DNA from: Actinoplanes solisilvae
Lineage (GTDB): Bacteria > Actinomycetota > Actinomycetes > Mycobacteriales > Micromonosporaceae
Direction: 5' to 3'
Assembly: GCF_003999975.1 (NCBI RefSeq)
Contig: NZ_RJAC01000009.1
Span: 1-64,000, forward strand
DNA: 64,000 bases
How positions within the stretch are numbered: position 1 is the stretch's first letter; every line of letters begins with the position of its first letter. The notes under the pieces are model-generated. The model was given only the letters and a program-made list of their open reading frames with translations. It had not been told where the DNA came from and searched no databases. The translations under genes were made by a program, and so were the position numbers. Positions 24,553-32,264 of the stretch are shown here, piece after piece.

Positions 24553-25314
24553 ATGCCCGAAAATCTCACCGGCCGCCCGCCCGTGGTCGACCAGGCCACC
24601 TGGCAGGCGGCGCGCGACGAGCTCCTGCTGCGCGAGAAGGCGCACACCCGTGCGGGCGACGTCATCGCCGCGGCCCGTCGCCGGCTGCCGATGGTCGAGT
24701 TCGACGCGACGGTGAAAGTTGTCGGACCCGACGGGCCGGTCCCGTTTCTCGACCTGTTCCAGGGCCGCGACGAGCTCGTGGTCTACAAGCACATGTGGCA
24801 CGACGGGGCGCCGCACCAGGGGCAATGCGAAGGGTGCACGTGGGCGGCGTGGCACCTGAAGGACGCCGCCTATCTCAACGCGCGCGGCGTGTCGTTCGCG
24901 ATCGTGACCACTGGCGAGTGGGATGAGGTGGCCGATTTCGTCGAATTCATGGGGTACGAGCAGCCGTGGTACTCGGTGCGTGACATCGACGGTCCGGCGG
25001 GTGGCGAGATGGGCTACACCTCGATCTATCTGCGCGACGGTGACCGGGCGTTCCTGACCTACGAGACCACCGGCCGCGGCAACGAGGTCTTGAACAGCAC
25101 GTTCGCGTTGCTGGACATGACCGTGTACGGCCGTGGCGAGAACTGGGAGGACAAGCCGGAGGGCTGGCCCGAGAGTCAGGGAGCGTGCTGGTATTGGCGC
25201 ACCGACGTGAACGGCGAACCGACCTGGGGCGGGACCGGCCGCCCCGTTCCCCAGTGGACCCGCCCCGGAGTCACCCCCGAGAAGACCCTGGGCCGCAAGG
25301 GCCACCACCACTGA
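24553..25314 (+). CDS. DUF899 thioredoxin-like protein
   Basis: A 253-aa protein with the DUF899 thioredoxin-fold pattern: 'PFLDLFQGRDELVVYKHMWH', 'GQCEGCTWAAWHLKDAAYLN' (Cys-x-x-Cys in place of the thioredoxin active site), 'SFAIVTTGEWDEVADFVEFM' and the C-terminal 'WYWRTDVNGEPTWGGTGRPVP'. Function in the family is not established; redox or thiol chemistry is likely. A GGAGG site lies 6 bases before the ATG. It is 77 bp downstream of the lyase and could be co-transcribed, which would put a thiol-active protein in the same pathway. Convergent with the LacI gene. Confidence 0.8.
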   Translation: MPENLTGRPPVVDQATWQAARDELLLREKAHTRAGDVIAAARRRLPMVEFDATVKVVGPDGPVPFLDLFQGRDELVVYKHMWHDGAPHQGQCEGCTWAAWHLKDAAYLNARGVSFAIVTTGEWDEVADFVEFMGYEQPWYSVRDIDGPAGGEMGYTSIYLRDGDRAFLTYETTGRGNEVLNSTFALLDMTVYGRGENWEDKPEGWPESQGACWYWRTDVNGEPTWGGTGRPVPQWTRPGVTPEKTLGRKGHHH

Positions 25315-25320
25315 CGCTGG

Positions 25321-26307
25321 TCACCGGCGCGGCTTGCTGGTCGAGCCGCGCACGACCAGTTCGGGACGGAAGGTCGGGCCGGTCGAGGGGGTGGCGAGCT
25401 GGTCGATCGCCGCCCGCACGATCGCGTCCTCGTCCCAGGCCATCGTCGTCAACCCGGGCTCGACCAGGACGGCGAGCTGGTGATCGTCGTAGCCGACCAC
25501 GGACAGGTCCTCGGGGATGCGCAGCCCGGCGTCGCGGGCCGCCCGATAGACGGCGAAGGCCAGGGAATCGCTGAGGCAGAAGACCCCGGTCGGCCGCCCG
25601 GCGCGGGCCAGCAGGATCGATACGACGTCGACGGCATCGGTGGTGGCGGCGGGCGCCGAGATCTCGACCAGCTCGACCCCGAGTCCGGCGGCGATCTCGG
25701 GCGCCAGCAGCTGGGCCGGGCGCCCCGGCGTCGACGGCAGCGCGGGCGTGAGCAGGCCGATGCGGCGATGCCCGAGCTCGGCCAGGTGGCGGAACGCGGT
25801 CTCGACCCCGCACCGGTTGTCGAACAGCACGCACCCCGACGACGGTCGAGCGGTGAGCGCGTCGCCGAGAGAGACCACCGGGATCTCCGGGCCCAGCAAC
25901 TGCCAGTAGTCGGCGGACGGGTCGACCGGCGACACCACGGCCCCGTCCACCCGCTGGGCGACGAACTGCTCGACGATCATCCGTTCCTGCTCGGGGTCGG
26001 CATCCGCGTCGGCGATCGTGGCATAGCGCCCCTCGCTGCGCAGGGCCCGCGTGAGCAGCACCGACAGGTCTTGTTGCCACAGGTCGCGCAGCGATCCGGA
26101 GACCCCGATCGATCCCGTACGCCCACTGGCCAGCGCTCGCGCGATCGGGTCGACGGTGTAGCCGAGTTCGTCGGCCAGTTCCCGCACCCGGCGGATCGTG
26201 TCGGGCGAGCCCCGCACCCCGCGCAGCGCGTAGGAGGTGGCGGCGAGCGACAGCCCGGCTGCGGTGGCCAGGTCCTGCAGCGTCCGTCGACCGGGCTGCC
26301 GTGACAT
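25321..26307 (-). CDS. LacI-family transcriptional regulator
   Basis: A 328-aa LacI protein: headpiece 'RRTLQDLATAAGLSLAATSY' with hinge 'RGSPDTIRRVRELADELGYT' (about 8-55), then a periplasmic-binding-like effector domain with 'IGVSGSLRDLWQQDL', 'RVDGAVVSPVDPS', 'FRHLAELGHRRIGLLTP' and 'LRIPEDLSVVGYDDHQLAVL'. The recognition helix has Leu-Ala-Ala-Thr-Ser-Tyr in place of the more common Ser-x-x-Thr-Val-Ser. It is divergent from the amidohydrolase gene with two operator palindromes in between. Effector unknown. Confidence 0.9.
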   Translation of the reverse strand: MSRQPGRRTLQDLATAAGLSLAATSYALRGVRGSPDTIRRVRELADELGYTVDPIARALASGRTGSIGVSGSLRDLWQQDLSVLLTRALRSEGRYATIADADADPEQERMIVEQFVAQRVDGAVVSPVDPSADYWQLLGPEIPVVSLGDALTARPSSGCVLFDNRCGVETAFRHLAELGHRRIGLLTPALPSTPGRPAQLLAPEIAAGLGVELVEISAPAATTDAVDVVSILLARAGRPTGVFCLSDSLAFAVYRAARDAGLRIPEDLSVVGYDDHQLAVLVEPGLTTMAWDEDAIVRAAIDQLATPSTGPTFRPELVVRGSTSKPRR

Positions 26308-26372
26308 CGGCCGAGGGTAACACCGAGTGGCGGCGTCCCGGTGCCTGAGAACACATTGCGTACGGGGGTAGG

Positions 26373-26409
26373 GAAGCGCTTCACTTCGGGGAGGAGTGAA
26401 GCGCTTCAC
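26373..26409. promoter_or_regulatory. LacI-type operators upstream of the amidohydrolase
   Basis: GTGAAGCGCTTCAC (26396-26409, perfect) and GGGAAGCGCTTCAC (26371-26384, core GAAGCGCTTC perfect) match LacI-family sites with a central CG. Centres are 25 bp apart in the gap between the LacI and amidohydrolase genes. Likely target of the adjacent LacI protein. Confidence 0.75.
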
Positions 26410-26432
26410 CTGCCTGTGGAGGAGCCGCGCTG

Positions 26433-27329
26433 ATGATCGACTGCCATCAGCACCTATGGCCTGAGCGACTGCTCGACGCCCTCCGGCGGCGCTACTCCCC
26501 ACCGTTCCTGCGCGACTGGACGCTGCACCTCGCGGGAGAAGACCCGTGCGCGATCGATCCCCGGGCCCACGACGTCGAGCGGCGGCGGGCGGCCGAGCTG
26601 ACCGAGGGAACGTCCCGGGTGCTGCTGTCGCTGTCGAGCCCGCTCGGCATCGAACATCTGCCCGCCTGCGAGGGCGCCGAGCTGATCGCCATCTGGCACG
26701 AGAGCGCAATCGAGCTGAACGACCCGTTCCACCTGTGGGCGGCCGCGCCCGTGACCGATCTCGACCCCGACGGCCTGGCCAAGCTGCTGCGCGAGGAGCG
26801 CGTCGCCGGCCTCCAGCTCCCGGCGACCGCGCTGGCCGACCCGGCCGCGATCGCGCACGTCGGCCCCCTGCTCGCCGAGGTCGAGCGCGCCGGCAAGCCG
26901 GTCCTGATCCACCCCGGCCCGGCGCCGGCCTGCGATCCCGGCCTGCCCGCCTGGTGGCCGGCCCTGGTGCCGTACGTGTCGCAGCTTCACCAGGCATGGG
27001 CGGCCTGGCACGTGGCGGGCCGCGCCAGCCATCCACGGCTGCGCGTCGGTTTCGTCGCCCTCGCCGGCCTGGCCCCGCTGCACCACGAACGTCTGGCGGC
27101 CCGGGGCGGCACACTGGGGATGGTCGACCCGAACGTCTTCTACGAGACGTCTTCGTACGGCACCCGCGCGATCGACGCGATGACCCGGGTGGTCGGCGTC
27201 GACCCCATCATCTCGGGCTCCGACCGCCCCTACGCCGACGCGACCGACCCGGGCCTGGGCGCGGCGTTCACCCACGCCCTCTTTCAAGCAAACCCGCACC
27301 ACTTCCTGACCGGAGAGCCGCGATGCTGA
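26433..27329 (+). CDS. Amidohydrolase-family protein (TIM-barrel metal hydrolase)
   Basis: A 298-aa protein opening with 'MIDCHQHLWPERLLDALRRR', the His-x-His metal motif of amidohydrolase-2 enzymes. A central 'GKPVLIHPGPAP' supplies a later His, and 'IISGSDRPYAD' near 263-273 the C-terminal Asp. Such enzymes hydrolyse lactones or amides or decarboxylate aromatic acids. GGAGGAG precedes the ATG. It is controlled from the LacI operators and lies first in a run with a short open frame and the cupin dioxygenase gene. Substrate unknown. Confidence 0.82.
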   Translation: MIDCHQHLWPERLLDALRRRYSPPFLRDWTLHLAGEDPCAIDPRAHDVERRRAAELTEGTSRVLLSLSSPLGIEHLPACEGAELIAIWHESAIELNDPFHLWAAAPVTDLDPDGLAKLLREERVAGLQLPATALADPAAIAHVGPLLAEVERAGKPVLIHPGPAPACDPGLPAWWPALVPYVSQLHQAWAAWHVAGRASHPRLRVGFVALAGLAPLHHERLAARGGTLGMVDPNVFYETSSYGTRAIDAMTRVVGVDPIISGSDRPYADATDPGLGAAFTHALFQANPHHFLTGEPRC

Positions 27330-27454
27330 CTCATATTGACGACGCTATCAATATTGATCGCGTCAATATTGACGGGACGAGCATCAACATTGACGACGCG
27401 ATGCCCACGGCTTGGAGACCGTCGACCCGGGCGTGCGCGGGAGCACTCCGATGA
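27323..27454 (+). CDS. Possible small repeat peptide ORF between two coupled genes
   Basis: A 43-codon frame starts at ATG 27323 inside the end of the amidohydrolase gene and stops in ATGA overlap with the cupin dioxygenase gene. It reads 'MLTHIDDAINIDRVNIDG' then 'TSINIDDAMPTAW', with an Asn/His-Ile-Asp unit repeated four times. Rare AAT and ATT codons are frequent in the first half. The overlaps suggest translational coupling, but the repeat is equally explained by DNA palindromes (27331-27394). No ribosome site of its own. Uncertain whether it is a gene. Confidence 0.3.
   Translation: MLTHIDDAINIDRVNIDGTSINIDDAMPTAWRPSTRACAGALR
27331..27394. repeat. AT-rich island of four TCAATATTGA-like units
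   Basis: ATCAATATTGAT (27347-27358) and CGTCAATATTGACG (27361-27374) are perfect palindromes. TCATATTGAC (27331-27340) and ATCAACATTGAC (27383-27394) are imperfect copies. Centres are about 17, 15 and 21 bp apart. The composition is far below the local GC level. It could be a cluster of regulator-binding sites for the dioxygenase gene that follows. Confidence 0.7.
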
Positions 27455-27945
27455 CGGTCATGCCGGCCCTGCCCGGCCGGGTGCTGGAGCCGCGCGAACT
27501 CAGGCGCTGGGTCGACGATCTCGCCGGCCGGCCCGAACTGTGGCAGCACCTGGTGCGCCACGACGCGGGCCGGCGGCACTACGCGTCGCTGCACCGCGAC
27601 ACCGACATCGACGTCTGGGTGCTCTGCTGGAACGTCGTCGACGACACCGGCTGGCACGACCACGACACGTCGTCGGGCGCGGTCGCCGTGGTGCGCGGCG
27701 CGGTCACCGAGGCCACCCCGCGCATGGGCGGCGACCCGGTCACCCGCGTGGTCACCGCCGGGCACACCTTCGCCTTCGGGCCCGACCACATCCACCGCAT
27801 GGCCGGCGCGGCCGACGGCTCGGTCTCGGTCCACGCCTACTCACCGCCGCTGTGGCGCATGGGCCAGTACTCGATAAGCCCGTCCGGCATCCTCCGCCGC
27901 CGCACAGTCAGCTACGCCGACGAACTCCGCCCGATCGACGGCTGA
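27451..27945 (+). CDS. Cysteine-dioxygenase-like cupin
   Basis: A 164-aa cupin of the cysteine dioxygenase type I family. 'DTGWHDHDTSSGAVAVVRGA' supplies the two His iron ligands and 'TFAFGPDHIHRMAG' the third, and 'SVHAYSPPLWRMGQY' matches the C-terminal Tyr-containing segment. Family enzymes insert both atoms of O2 into a thiol to give a sulfinate (cysteine, 3-mercaptopropionate, cysteamine). GGGAG lies 8 bases before the ATG. It is downstream of the amidohydrolase in the LacI-controlled run. A thiol substrate in this locus would fit breakdown of a sulfur-containing amino acid derivative, but that is inference. Confidence 0.82.
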   Translation: MTVMPALPGRVLEPRELRRWVDDLAGRPELWQHLVRHDAGRRHYASLHRDTDIDVWVLCWNVVDDTGWHDHDTSSGAVAVVRGAVTEATPRMGGDPVTRVVTAGHTFAFGPDHIHRMAGAADGSVSVHAYSPPLWRMGQYSISPSGILRRRTVSYADELRPIDG

Positions 27946-28030
27946 CCGCACGCCGCCCGATCGACAGCTGACCGCGCCCCGCCCCGATCGACAGCTGACC
28001 GCGCCCCGCCCCGATCGACAGCTGACCGCG
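27932..28030. repeat. Tandem 26-27-bp repeat at the 3' end of the dioxygenase gene
   Basis: About 3.7 copies of a 26-27-bp unit beginning CGATCGACAGCTGACCGCG. The first copy contains the end and stop codon of the dioxygenase gene (CGATCGACGGCTGA), so the array arose by duplicating the gene's 3' end outward. Confidence 0.85.
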
Positions 28031-28059
28031 CTGTCTAAAGAGCCTTCAGGATCGAGGTC

Positions 28060-28215
28060 TGTCCCCGGGCCTTTGCAGGCCTGATCGTTGATGCAGGGCC
28101 CCGATCGCGTTTGTACGCCAGATCGTTGACGTAGGCGCCTCGATCGCGTCCATACGCCAGATCATTGACGTAGGGGTCTCGATGGCGTTCCAGGGGCCCA
28201 GATCCAGGACCTCGA
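28060..28215. repeat. Tandem 39-bp repeat array
   Basis: Two good 39-bp copies (28102-28140 and 28141-28179) beginning CGATCGCGT and containing TACGCCAGATC and TTGACGTAGG, with decayed copies on each side. On the minus strand one frame gives a 13-residue repeat 'YVNDLAYGRDRGA'. There are no spacers, so it is not a CRISPR. This stretch, about 320 bp between the dioxygenase and lyase genes, holds no supported gene. Confidence 0.75.
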
Positions 28216-28367
28216 ATTGATCCAGGGCGGGGAAGGGCCTGCTTGCCTGAAGTAGGGATCTGTCGTCCGGCTTGACCACTTGTCAGCGCGACAAGCAGCA
28301 CGGCACGGCACCACGACATCAGCGCCACAGGTGGTGGATCAAGCCCCGGGTGATCCGCCGGATGGAG

Positions 28368-29816
28368 CTAGGTCAGGTCGATCGGTGAATGGTCGAGCAC
28401 GGCGCCCAGCTCCGGCAATAGGTCGGCCGCGCGGGCGAGGTCGTCGCCCAGGGGGCGGTCGGATTCGTCGGGGTCGAGGGCGTCGGCGGCCATGTCGAAG
28501 GCGCGCCGGGCCAGGCCTTCCGTGAGGCGGCCGGGGGCCATGCGCAGGGCGCGCACGGCCGCGATCAGCTCGGCGGCCAGCAGGGTCGGGGCGAGGGCGG
28601 TCATCGTGCGCAGCGAGCGGGCCCCCTGGGTCGCGAAGCTGGCGTGTTCCTCCAGGCCGAGCGAGATGCTCAGTGTGCCCGCCGCGGTCGGGGTCATGCC
28701 GACGCGGATCTCGGTCAGCAGGTCCTGCACGACGTATTCGCTGATCATCAGGCCGGAGCTGCCCGCGGGGCCGGCCGCCAGGAACGCGCGCAGTCCGGTC
28801 AGGTCGGGGCGCATCAGCAGGCCCAGCCGGGCTGTGGACAGCGACAGCACCGGCAGGAACGTCCCGCGTACCGCGTCCAGCATGGAGGCCAGCGTCGCCG
28901 TGTGGAACTGTCCGTGATGGCGTACGCCGTCGGGGGTGACCAGAGGGTTTTCCACAGCCGCGTTGATTTCGGCTGTCAACACGTCGTGCAGTGAGCGCGC
29001 GGCGTGCACAGCCGGCGCGGTCACCTGGGGCAGAACGCGCAGTCCGAACGGGTCTTGGATGCGCGCGGGCGCGCCGCTGCCGGCCACCAGCCGTTCCAGC
29101 AGGGCGGCGACTTCCACCTGGCCGGGGTGGGCGCGGGCCGAGTGCACGCGGGGGTCGTACGCCTCGGGGTTGCCCCTGAGCGCCAGGAAGCTCAACGCCG
29201 CCACGACGACCGAAGCGCGCAGCTGGCTCTGCACGTTGTGCAAGGCGAGCGCCGCCGTAGCCACCGTCACCGCGCTCGAACTGATCATCGGCAGCGCGTC
29301 CGTGGGCCCGATCGCGACCACGGGCGCCGATCCCGACTGCCACGGCCGTTCCCCCGCCAGCGTCAGCCCGAGCTCGGCCAGCGCGGCCAGATCTCCCGTG
29401 CCGATCGCGCCCCACGAGTGCATCGTCGGCACCGCGCCCCTGCTCAACGCCTCGGCCAGCGCCGCCGCCACGGCCCGCGACACCCCCGACCCGCCGGCCA
29501 GGATCTGGTTGAGCCGCGTGGTCATGGCTGCCCTGGCCGTGACGTCGTCCTCCACCGGCCCGACCGCCGCGCAATGACTGCGCAGCAACCGCAACCCGTG
29601 GAAACCTTCGTCCACACTGTTCTCGTGCCGGTTCGCGCCCACACCGGTGTTCGCGCCGTACACAGCCCCCTGTGCACGGGCTTCCTGCAGCCGCGCGTGC
29701 CGCTTCTCGACCCTCCACAGGGCGGCCGGGTCGACCTCCACCGCGCACCGGCCGGACGCGATATCCACAAGACGACCGATGGTGAGGCTCCGGCCGTCCA
29801 GTCGTTCTACCTGCAT
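28368..29816 (-). CDS. Second HutH-like lyase homolog with Gly-Thr-Gly at the MIO site
   Basis: A 482-aa ammonia-lyase superfamily protein. 'VYGANTGVGANRHENS' carries Tyr53, followed by 'LRLLRSHCAAVGP' (canonical Ser-His), 'ENPLV', 'RIQDPFGLRVLPQ' and 'GLEEHASFATQG'. The MIO segment reads 'MHSWGAIGTGDLAALAELG', so the Ala-Ser-Gly triad is replaced by Gly139-Thr140-Gly141 (codon acg, complement of 29397-29399). Thr at the Ser position could in principle form a substituted ring or none at all. It is only distantly like the lyase at 23015-24475. The gene is divergent from the quaternary-amine ABC transporter operon over 120 bp with shared repeats, which suggests that the transported solute is its substrate. 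Confidence 0.85.
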   Translation of the reverse strand: MQVERLDGRSLTIGRLVDIASGRCAVEVDPAALWRVEKRHARLQEARAQGAVYGANTGVGANRHENSVDEGFHGLRLLRSHCAAVGPVEDDVTARAAMTTRLNQILAGGSGVSRAVAAALAEALSRGAVPTMHSWGAIGTGDLAALAELGLTLAGERPWQSGSAPVVAIGPTDALPMISSSAVTVATAALALHNVQSQLRASVVVAALSFLALRGNPEAYDPRVHSARAHPGQVEVAALLERLVAGSGAPARIQDPFGLRVLPQVTAPAVHAARSLHDVLTAEINAAVENPLVTPDGVRHHGQFHTATLASMLDAVRGTFLPVLSLSTARLGLLMRPDLTGLRAFLAAGPAGSSGLMISEYVVQDLLTEIRVGMTPTAAGTLSISLGLEEHASFATQGARSLRTMTALAPTLLAAELIAAVRALRMAPGRLTEGLARRAFDMAADALDPDESDRPLGDDLARAADLLPELGAVLDHSPIDLT

Positions 29817-29865
29817 GCGCTCACCATCACACGTGTTGCCGAACCGTAACGGCTGTTCGTGACCG

Positions 29866-29914
29866 TTGACACCCTATTCACTACCACGGAAGTATGAATA
29901 GCGGTATTCACCGC
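29866..29914. promoter_or_regulatory. Repeated TATTCA half-sites between lyase and transporter
   Basis: CTATTCA (29874-29880) and TGAATAG (29895-29901) form an inverted repeat with a 14-bp gap. GCGGT-ATTC-ACCGC (29901-29914) adds a third half-site. TTGACA (29866-29871) could be a -35 box for the transporter. Candidate operator/promoter region for both divergent units. Confidence 0.4.
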
Positions 29915-29936
29915 GAGCCGATAGACCGGGAGCGCC

Positions 29937-30947
29937 ATGATCACATTCGATGACGTCGTGAAGGTCTACCCGGGCGGCGGCACCGCAGTCGATCATGTCT
30001 CGCTGGAACTTCCCACCGGCCGCACGACCGTCCTGGTCGGACCGTCCGGCTGCGGCAAGACCACGTCGCTGCGCATGATCAATCGCCTGATCAGCCCCAC
30101 TTCGGGCCGCGTGCTCATCGACGGGCAGGACGTCGCCCAGCAGGACGAGGCCCTGCTGCGCCGCGGCATCGGCTACGTGATCCAGCACGCGGGCCTGTTC
30201 CCGCACCGCACCGTGCTCGACAACGTCGCGACCGTGCCCGTGCTGGTCGGCAAGACCCGCCGCGAGGCCCGCGCCGCCGCGCTGGGCCTGCTCGAACGGG
30301 TCGGCCTCGATCCCGCACTGGCCAAGCGCTACCCCGCGCAGCTCTCCGGCGGCCAGCAGCAGCGTGTCGGTGTCGCCCGCGCGCTGGCCGCCGACCCGCC
30401 GATCATGTTGATGGACGAGCCGTTCAGCGCGGTCGACCCGGTCGTCCGCGAGGGCCTGCACCGCGAGTTCCTGCGCCTGCAACAAGACCTCGGCAAGACG
30501 ATCGCGATGGTCACGCACGACATCGACGAGGCCATCAAGCTCGGCGACGTGGTCGCCATCTTCCGCCAGGGCGGCACGCTGGCCCAGGTGGGCACGCCTC
30601 AGGAACTGCTCGCCGACCCGGCCGACGGGTTCGTCGCCGAGTTCGTCGGCCGCGACCGGGGCCTGCGCAGCCTCTCCTTCGACACCGCCGCCGACCTGCC
30701 GGTGAAGCCCGTACCCGACGACCTGGAACTGGACGGCGCGGGCCGCCCGGTCGGGTGGCGGAAGACAAACGAGACAGTGCCGACCGGCGGCACGTTCACC
30801 AAGACCGACTCCCTGCGCCTGGTCACCGACCTGGCGATCCTCTCCCCCGTGGGCATCGCCGTACGGGTCGGCGAGGACGGCGCGGCCGACGGCGTCGTGC
30901 GCCACCGCGACCTCGTCGACCACCTGGAGGCCCGTCGCTCCTCATGA
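29937..30947 (+). CDS. OpuC/ProU-type ABC transporter ATPase (quaternary amine importer)
   Basis: A 336-aa ATPase: Walker A 'VGPSGCGKTTSLRMINRL' (about 32-49), Q-loop region 'GYVIQHAGLFPHRTV', signature 'LSGGQQQRVGVARAL', Walker B 'IMLMDEPFSAVDP' and switch 'MVTHDIDEA'. The order and 'EAIKLGDVVAIFRQGG' are typical of glycine betaine/carnitine/choline importers. The C-terminal ~80 residues resemble a single CBS-like module that senses ionic strength in this family. First of four overlapping genes (ATPase, permease, permease, binding protein). Confidence 0.92.
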   Translation: MITFDDVVKVYPGGGTAVDHVSLELPTGRTTVLVGPSGCGKTTSLRMINRLISPTSGRVLIDGQDVAQQDEALLRRGIGYVIQHAGLFPHRTVLDNVATVPVLVGKTRREARAAALGLLERVGLDPALAKRYPAQLSGGQQQRVGVARALAADPPIMLMDEPFSAVDPVVREGLHREFLRLQQDLGKTIAMVTHDIDEAIKLGDVVAIFRQGGTLAQVGTPQELLADPADGFVAEFVGRDRGLRSLSFDTAADLPVKPVPDDLELDGAGRPVGWRKTNETVPTGGTFTKTDSLRLVTDLAILSPVGIAVRVGEDGAADGVVRHRDLVDHLEARRSS

Positions 30948-31594
30948 TCACCTACCTGCAGAACAACTCCGAGGTGGTGCTGGCCGCGCTGCGCCAGCAC
31001 ATCGCGCTCGCCCTGATCCCGGTCGTGCTCGGTTTCCTCATCGCCCTGCCGATCGGCTACCTCGGCGTACGCGTGCCGTGGCTCTATCACCCGCTCGTCA
31101 ACGTGTGCGGAGTGCTCTACTCGATACCTTCGCTGGCCTTGTTCGTCTTCCTGCCCGTCCTGCTCGGCACCAAGATCTTGTCGCCGCTGAACATCGTGGT
31201 CGCGCTCACGATCTATACCGTCGCGCTTCTGGCCCGTACGGTCGCTGATGGTCTTCGGTCGGTCGACGCGCTGGTCATCGAGTCGGCCACCGCGATGGGC
31301 TATCGCCGGGTGCGCCGCCTGGTCGACGTCGAACTACCCGTGGCCCTGCCGGTGATCCTGGCCGGTCTGCGCGTCGCCACCGTCGCGAACATCAGCCTGG
31401 TCAGCGTGGGCGCGCTCATCGGCGTCGGCGGGCTCGGTCAGCTCTTCACCCGCGGCTTCCAGCTCTTCTATCTCGAGCCGATCCTGGTCGGCATCATTCT
31501 CAGCGTGCTCCTGGCCGCCGTGGCCGACCTGATCATCGTGCTGATCCAGCGGGCCGTGACACCGTGGACCCGATTCGCCGGGAGCCGGGCATGA
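30944..31594 (+). CDS. OpuCB-type permease
   Basis: A 216-aa permease with five to six membrane helices and the binding-protein-dependent transport motif 'EIESATAMGYRRVRRLVDVELP'-like segment near 113-132 (seen as 'VIESATAMGYRRVRR'). It overlaps the ATPase gene by ATGA, and the next permease gene overlaps it the same way. It forms the translocation channel together with the second permease. Confidence 0.9.
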   Translation: MITYLQNNSEVVLAALRQHIALALIPVVLGFLIALPIGYLGVRVPWLYHPLVNVCGVLYSIPSLALFVFLPVLLGTKILSPLNIVVALTIYTVALLARTVADGLRSVDALVIESATAMGYRRVRRLVDVELPVALPVILAGLRVATVANISLVSVGALIGVGGLGQLFTRGFQLFYLEPILVGIILSVLLAAVADLIIVLIQRAVTPWTRFAGSRA

Positions 31595-32250
31595 ACCTGT
31601 CATACCTTTTCGACATCACCCACTGGCAGCTCGATACCGCCGGCAGCATCCCGCAACTGATCCTCTCCCACCTCTGGTATGTCTTCCTCGCGCTCGCCAT
31701 CGGCACGGCGATCGCGCTGCCGGCCGGGCTGTACATCGGGCACACCGGCCGCGGCTCGTTCCTGGCCATCAACGCGGGCAACGCCGGCCGGTCCCTGCCC
31801 ACGCTCGGCCTGCTCATGCTCATGGTCACCCTGTTGGGCCTGGGCCTGCTCCCGGTCCTGATCGCGTTGACGGTCCTGGTGATCCCGCCGATCCTGACCT
31901 CCGCGTACGCCGGGTTGCGCTCGCTTGACCAGCGGGTCGTCGACGCGGCCCGGGGCGTCGGCATGCGGCCGTGGCAGGTCCTGTTCAAGGTGGAGCTGCC
32001 GATGGCGTTGCCGGTGCTGATGAGCGGCGTGCGCAGCGCCGCCCTGCAGGTCGTCGCCACCGCCACCGTGGCCGCCGCCGTCGGCCTGGGCGGGCTGGGC
32101 CGGCTGCTCATCGACGGCCTGGCCGTCAACGACTACTCCCGTGTGCTGGCCGGCGCCATCGTCGTCGCGGTGCTGGCCGTCCTGCTCGACCTGGTCCTCG
32201 CGCTGACCCAGCGCTGGATCGTCTCCCCCGGTCTCCGGGTCACTCGATGA
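31591..32250 (+). CDS. OpuCD-type permease
   Basis: A 219-aa permease with 'RSLPTLGLLMLMVTLLGLG' and the EAA-like loop 'VVDAARGVGMRPWQVLFKVE', which contacts the ATPase. GGGAG lies 7 bases before the ATG at 31591, which is in ATGA overlap with the preceding gene. It pairs with the upstream permease as a heterodimer. Confidence 0.9.
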   Translation: MNLSYLFDITHWQLDTAGSIPQLILSHLWYVFLALAIGTAIALPAGLYIGHTGRGSFLAINAGNAGRSLPTLGLLMLMVTLLGLGLLPVLIALTVLVIPPILTSAYAGLRSLDQRVVDAARGVGMRPWQVLFKVELPMALPVLMSGVRSAALQVVATATVAAAVGLGGLGRLLIDGLAVNDYSRVLAGAIVVAVLAVLLDLVLALTQRWIVSPGLRVTR

Positions 32251-32264
32251 GAAGAGGTCCACGA

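Noticed and set aside
28060..28215. CRISPR-like array
   Set aside because: Repeats are directly adjacent with no spacers and no cas genes are in the window.
21118..29816. Classical histidine-utilisation (hut) cluster
   Set aside because: No urocanase, imidazolonepropionase or formiminoglutamate enzyme is present, and both lyases lack the MIO serine.
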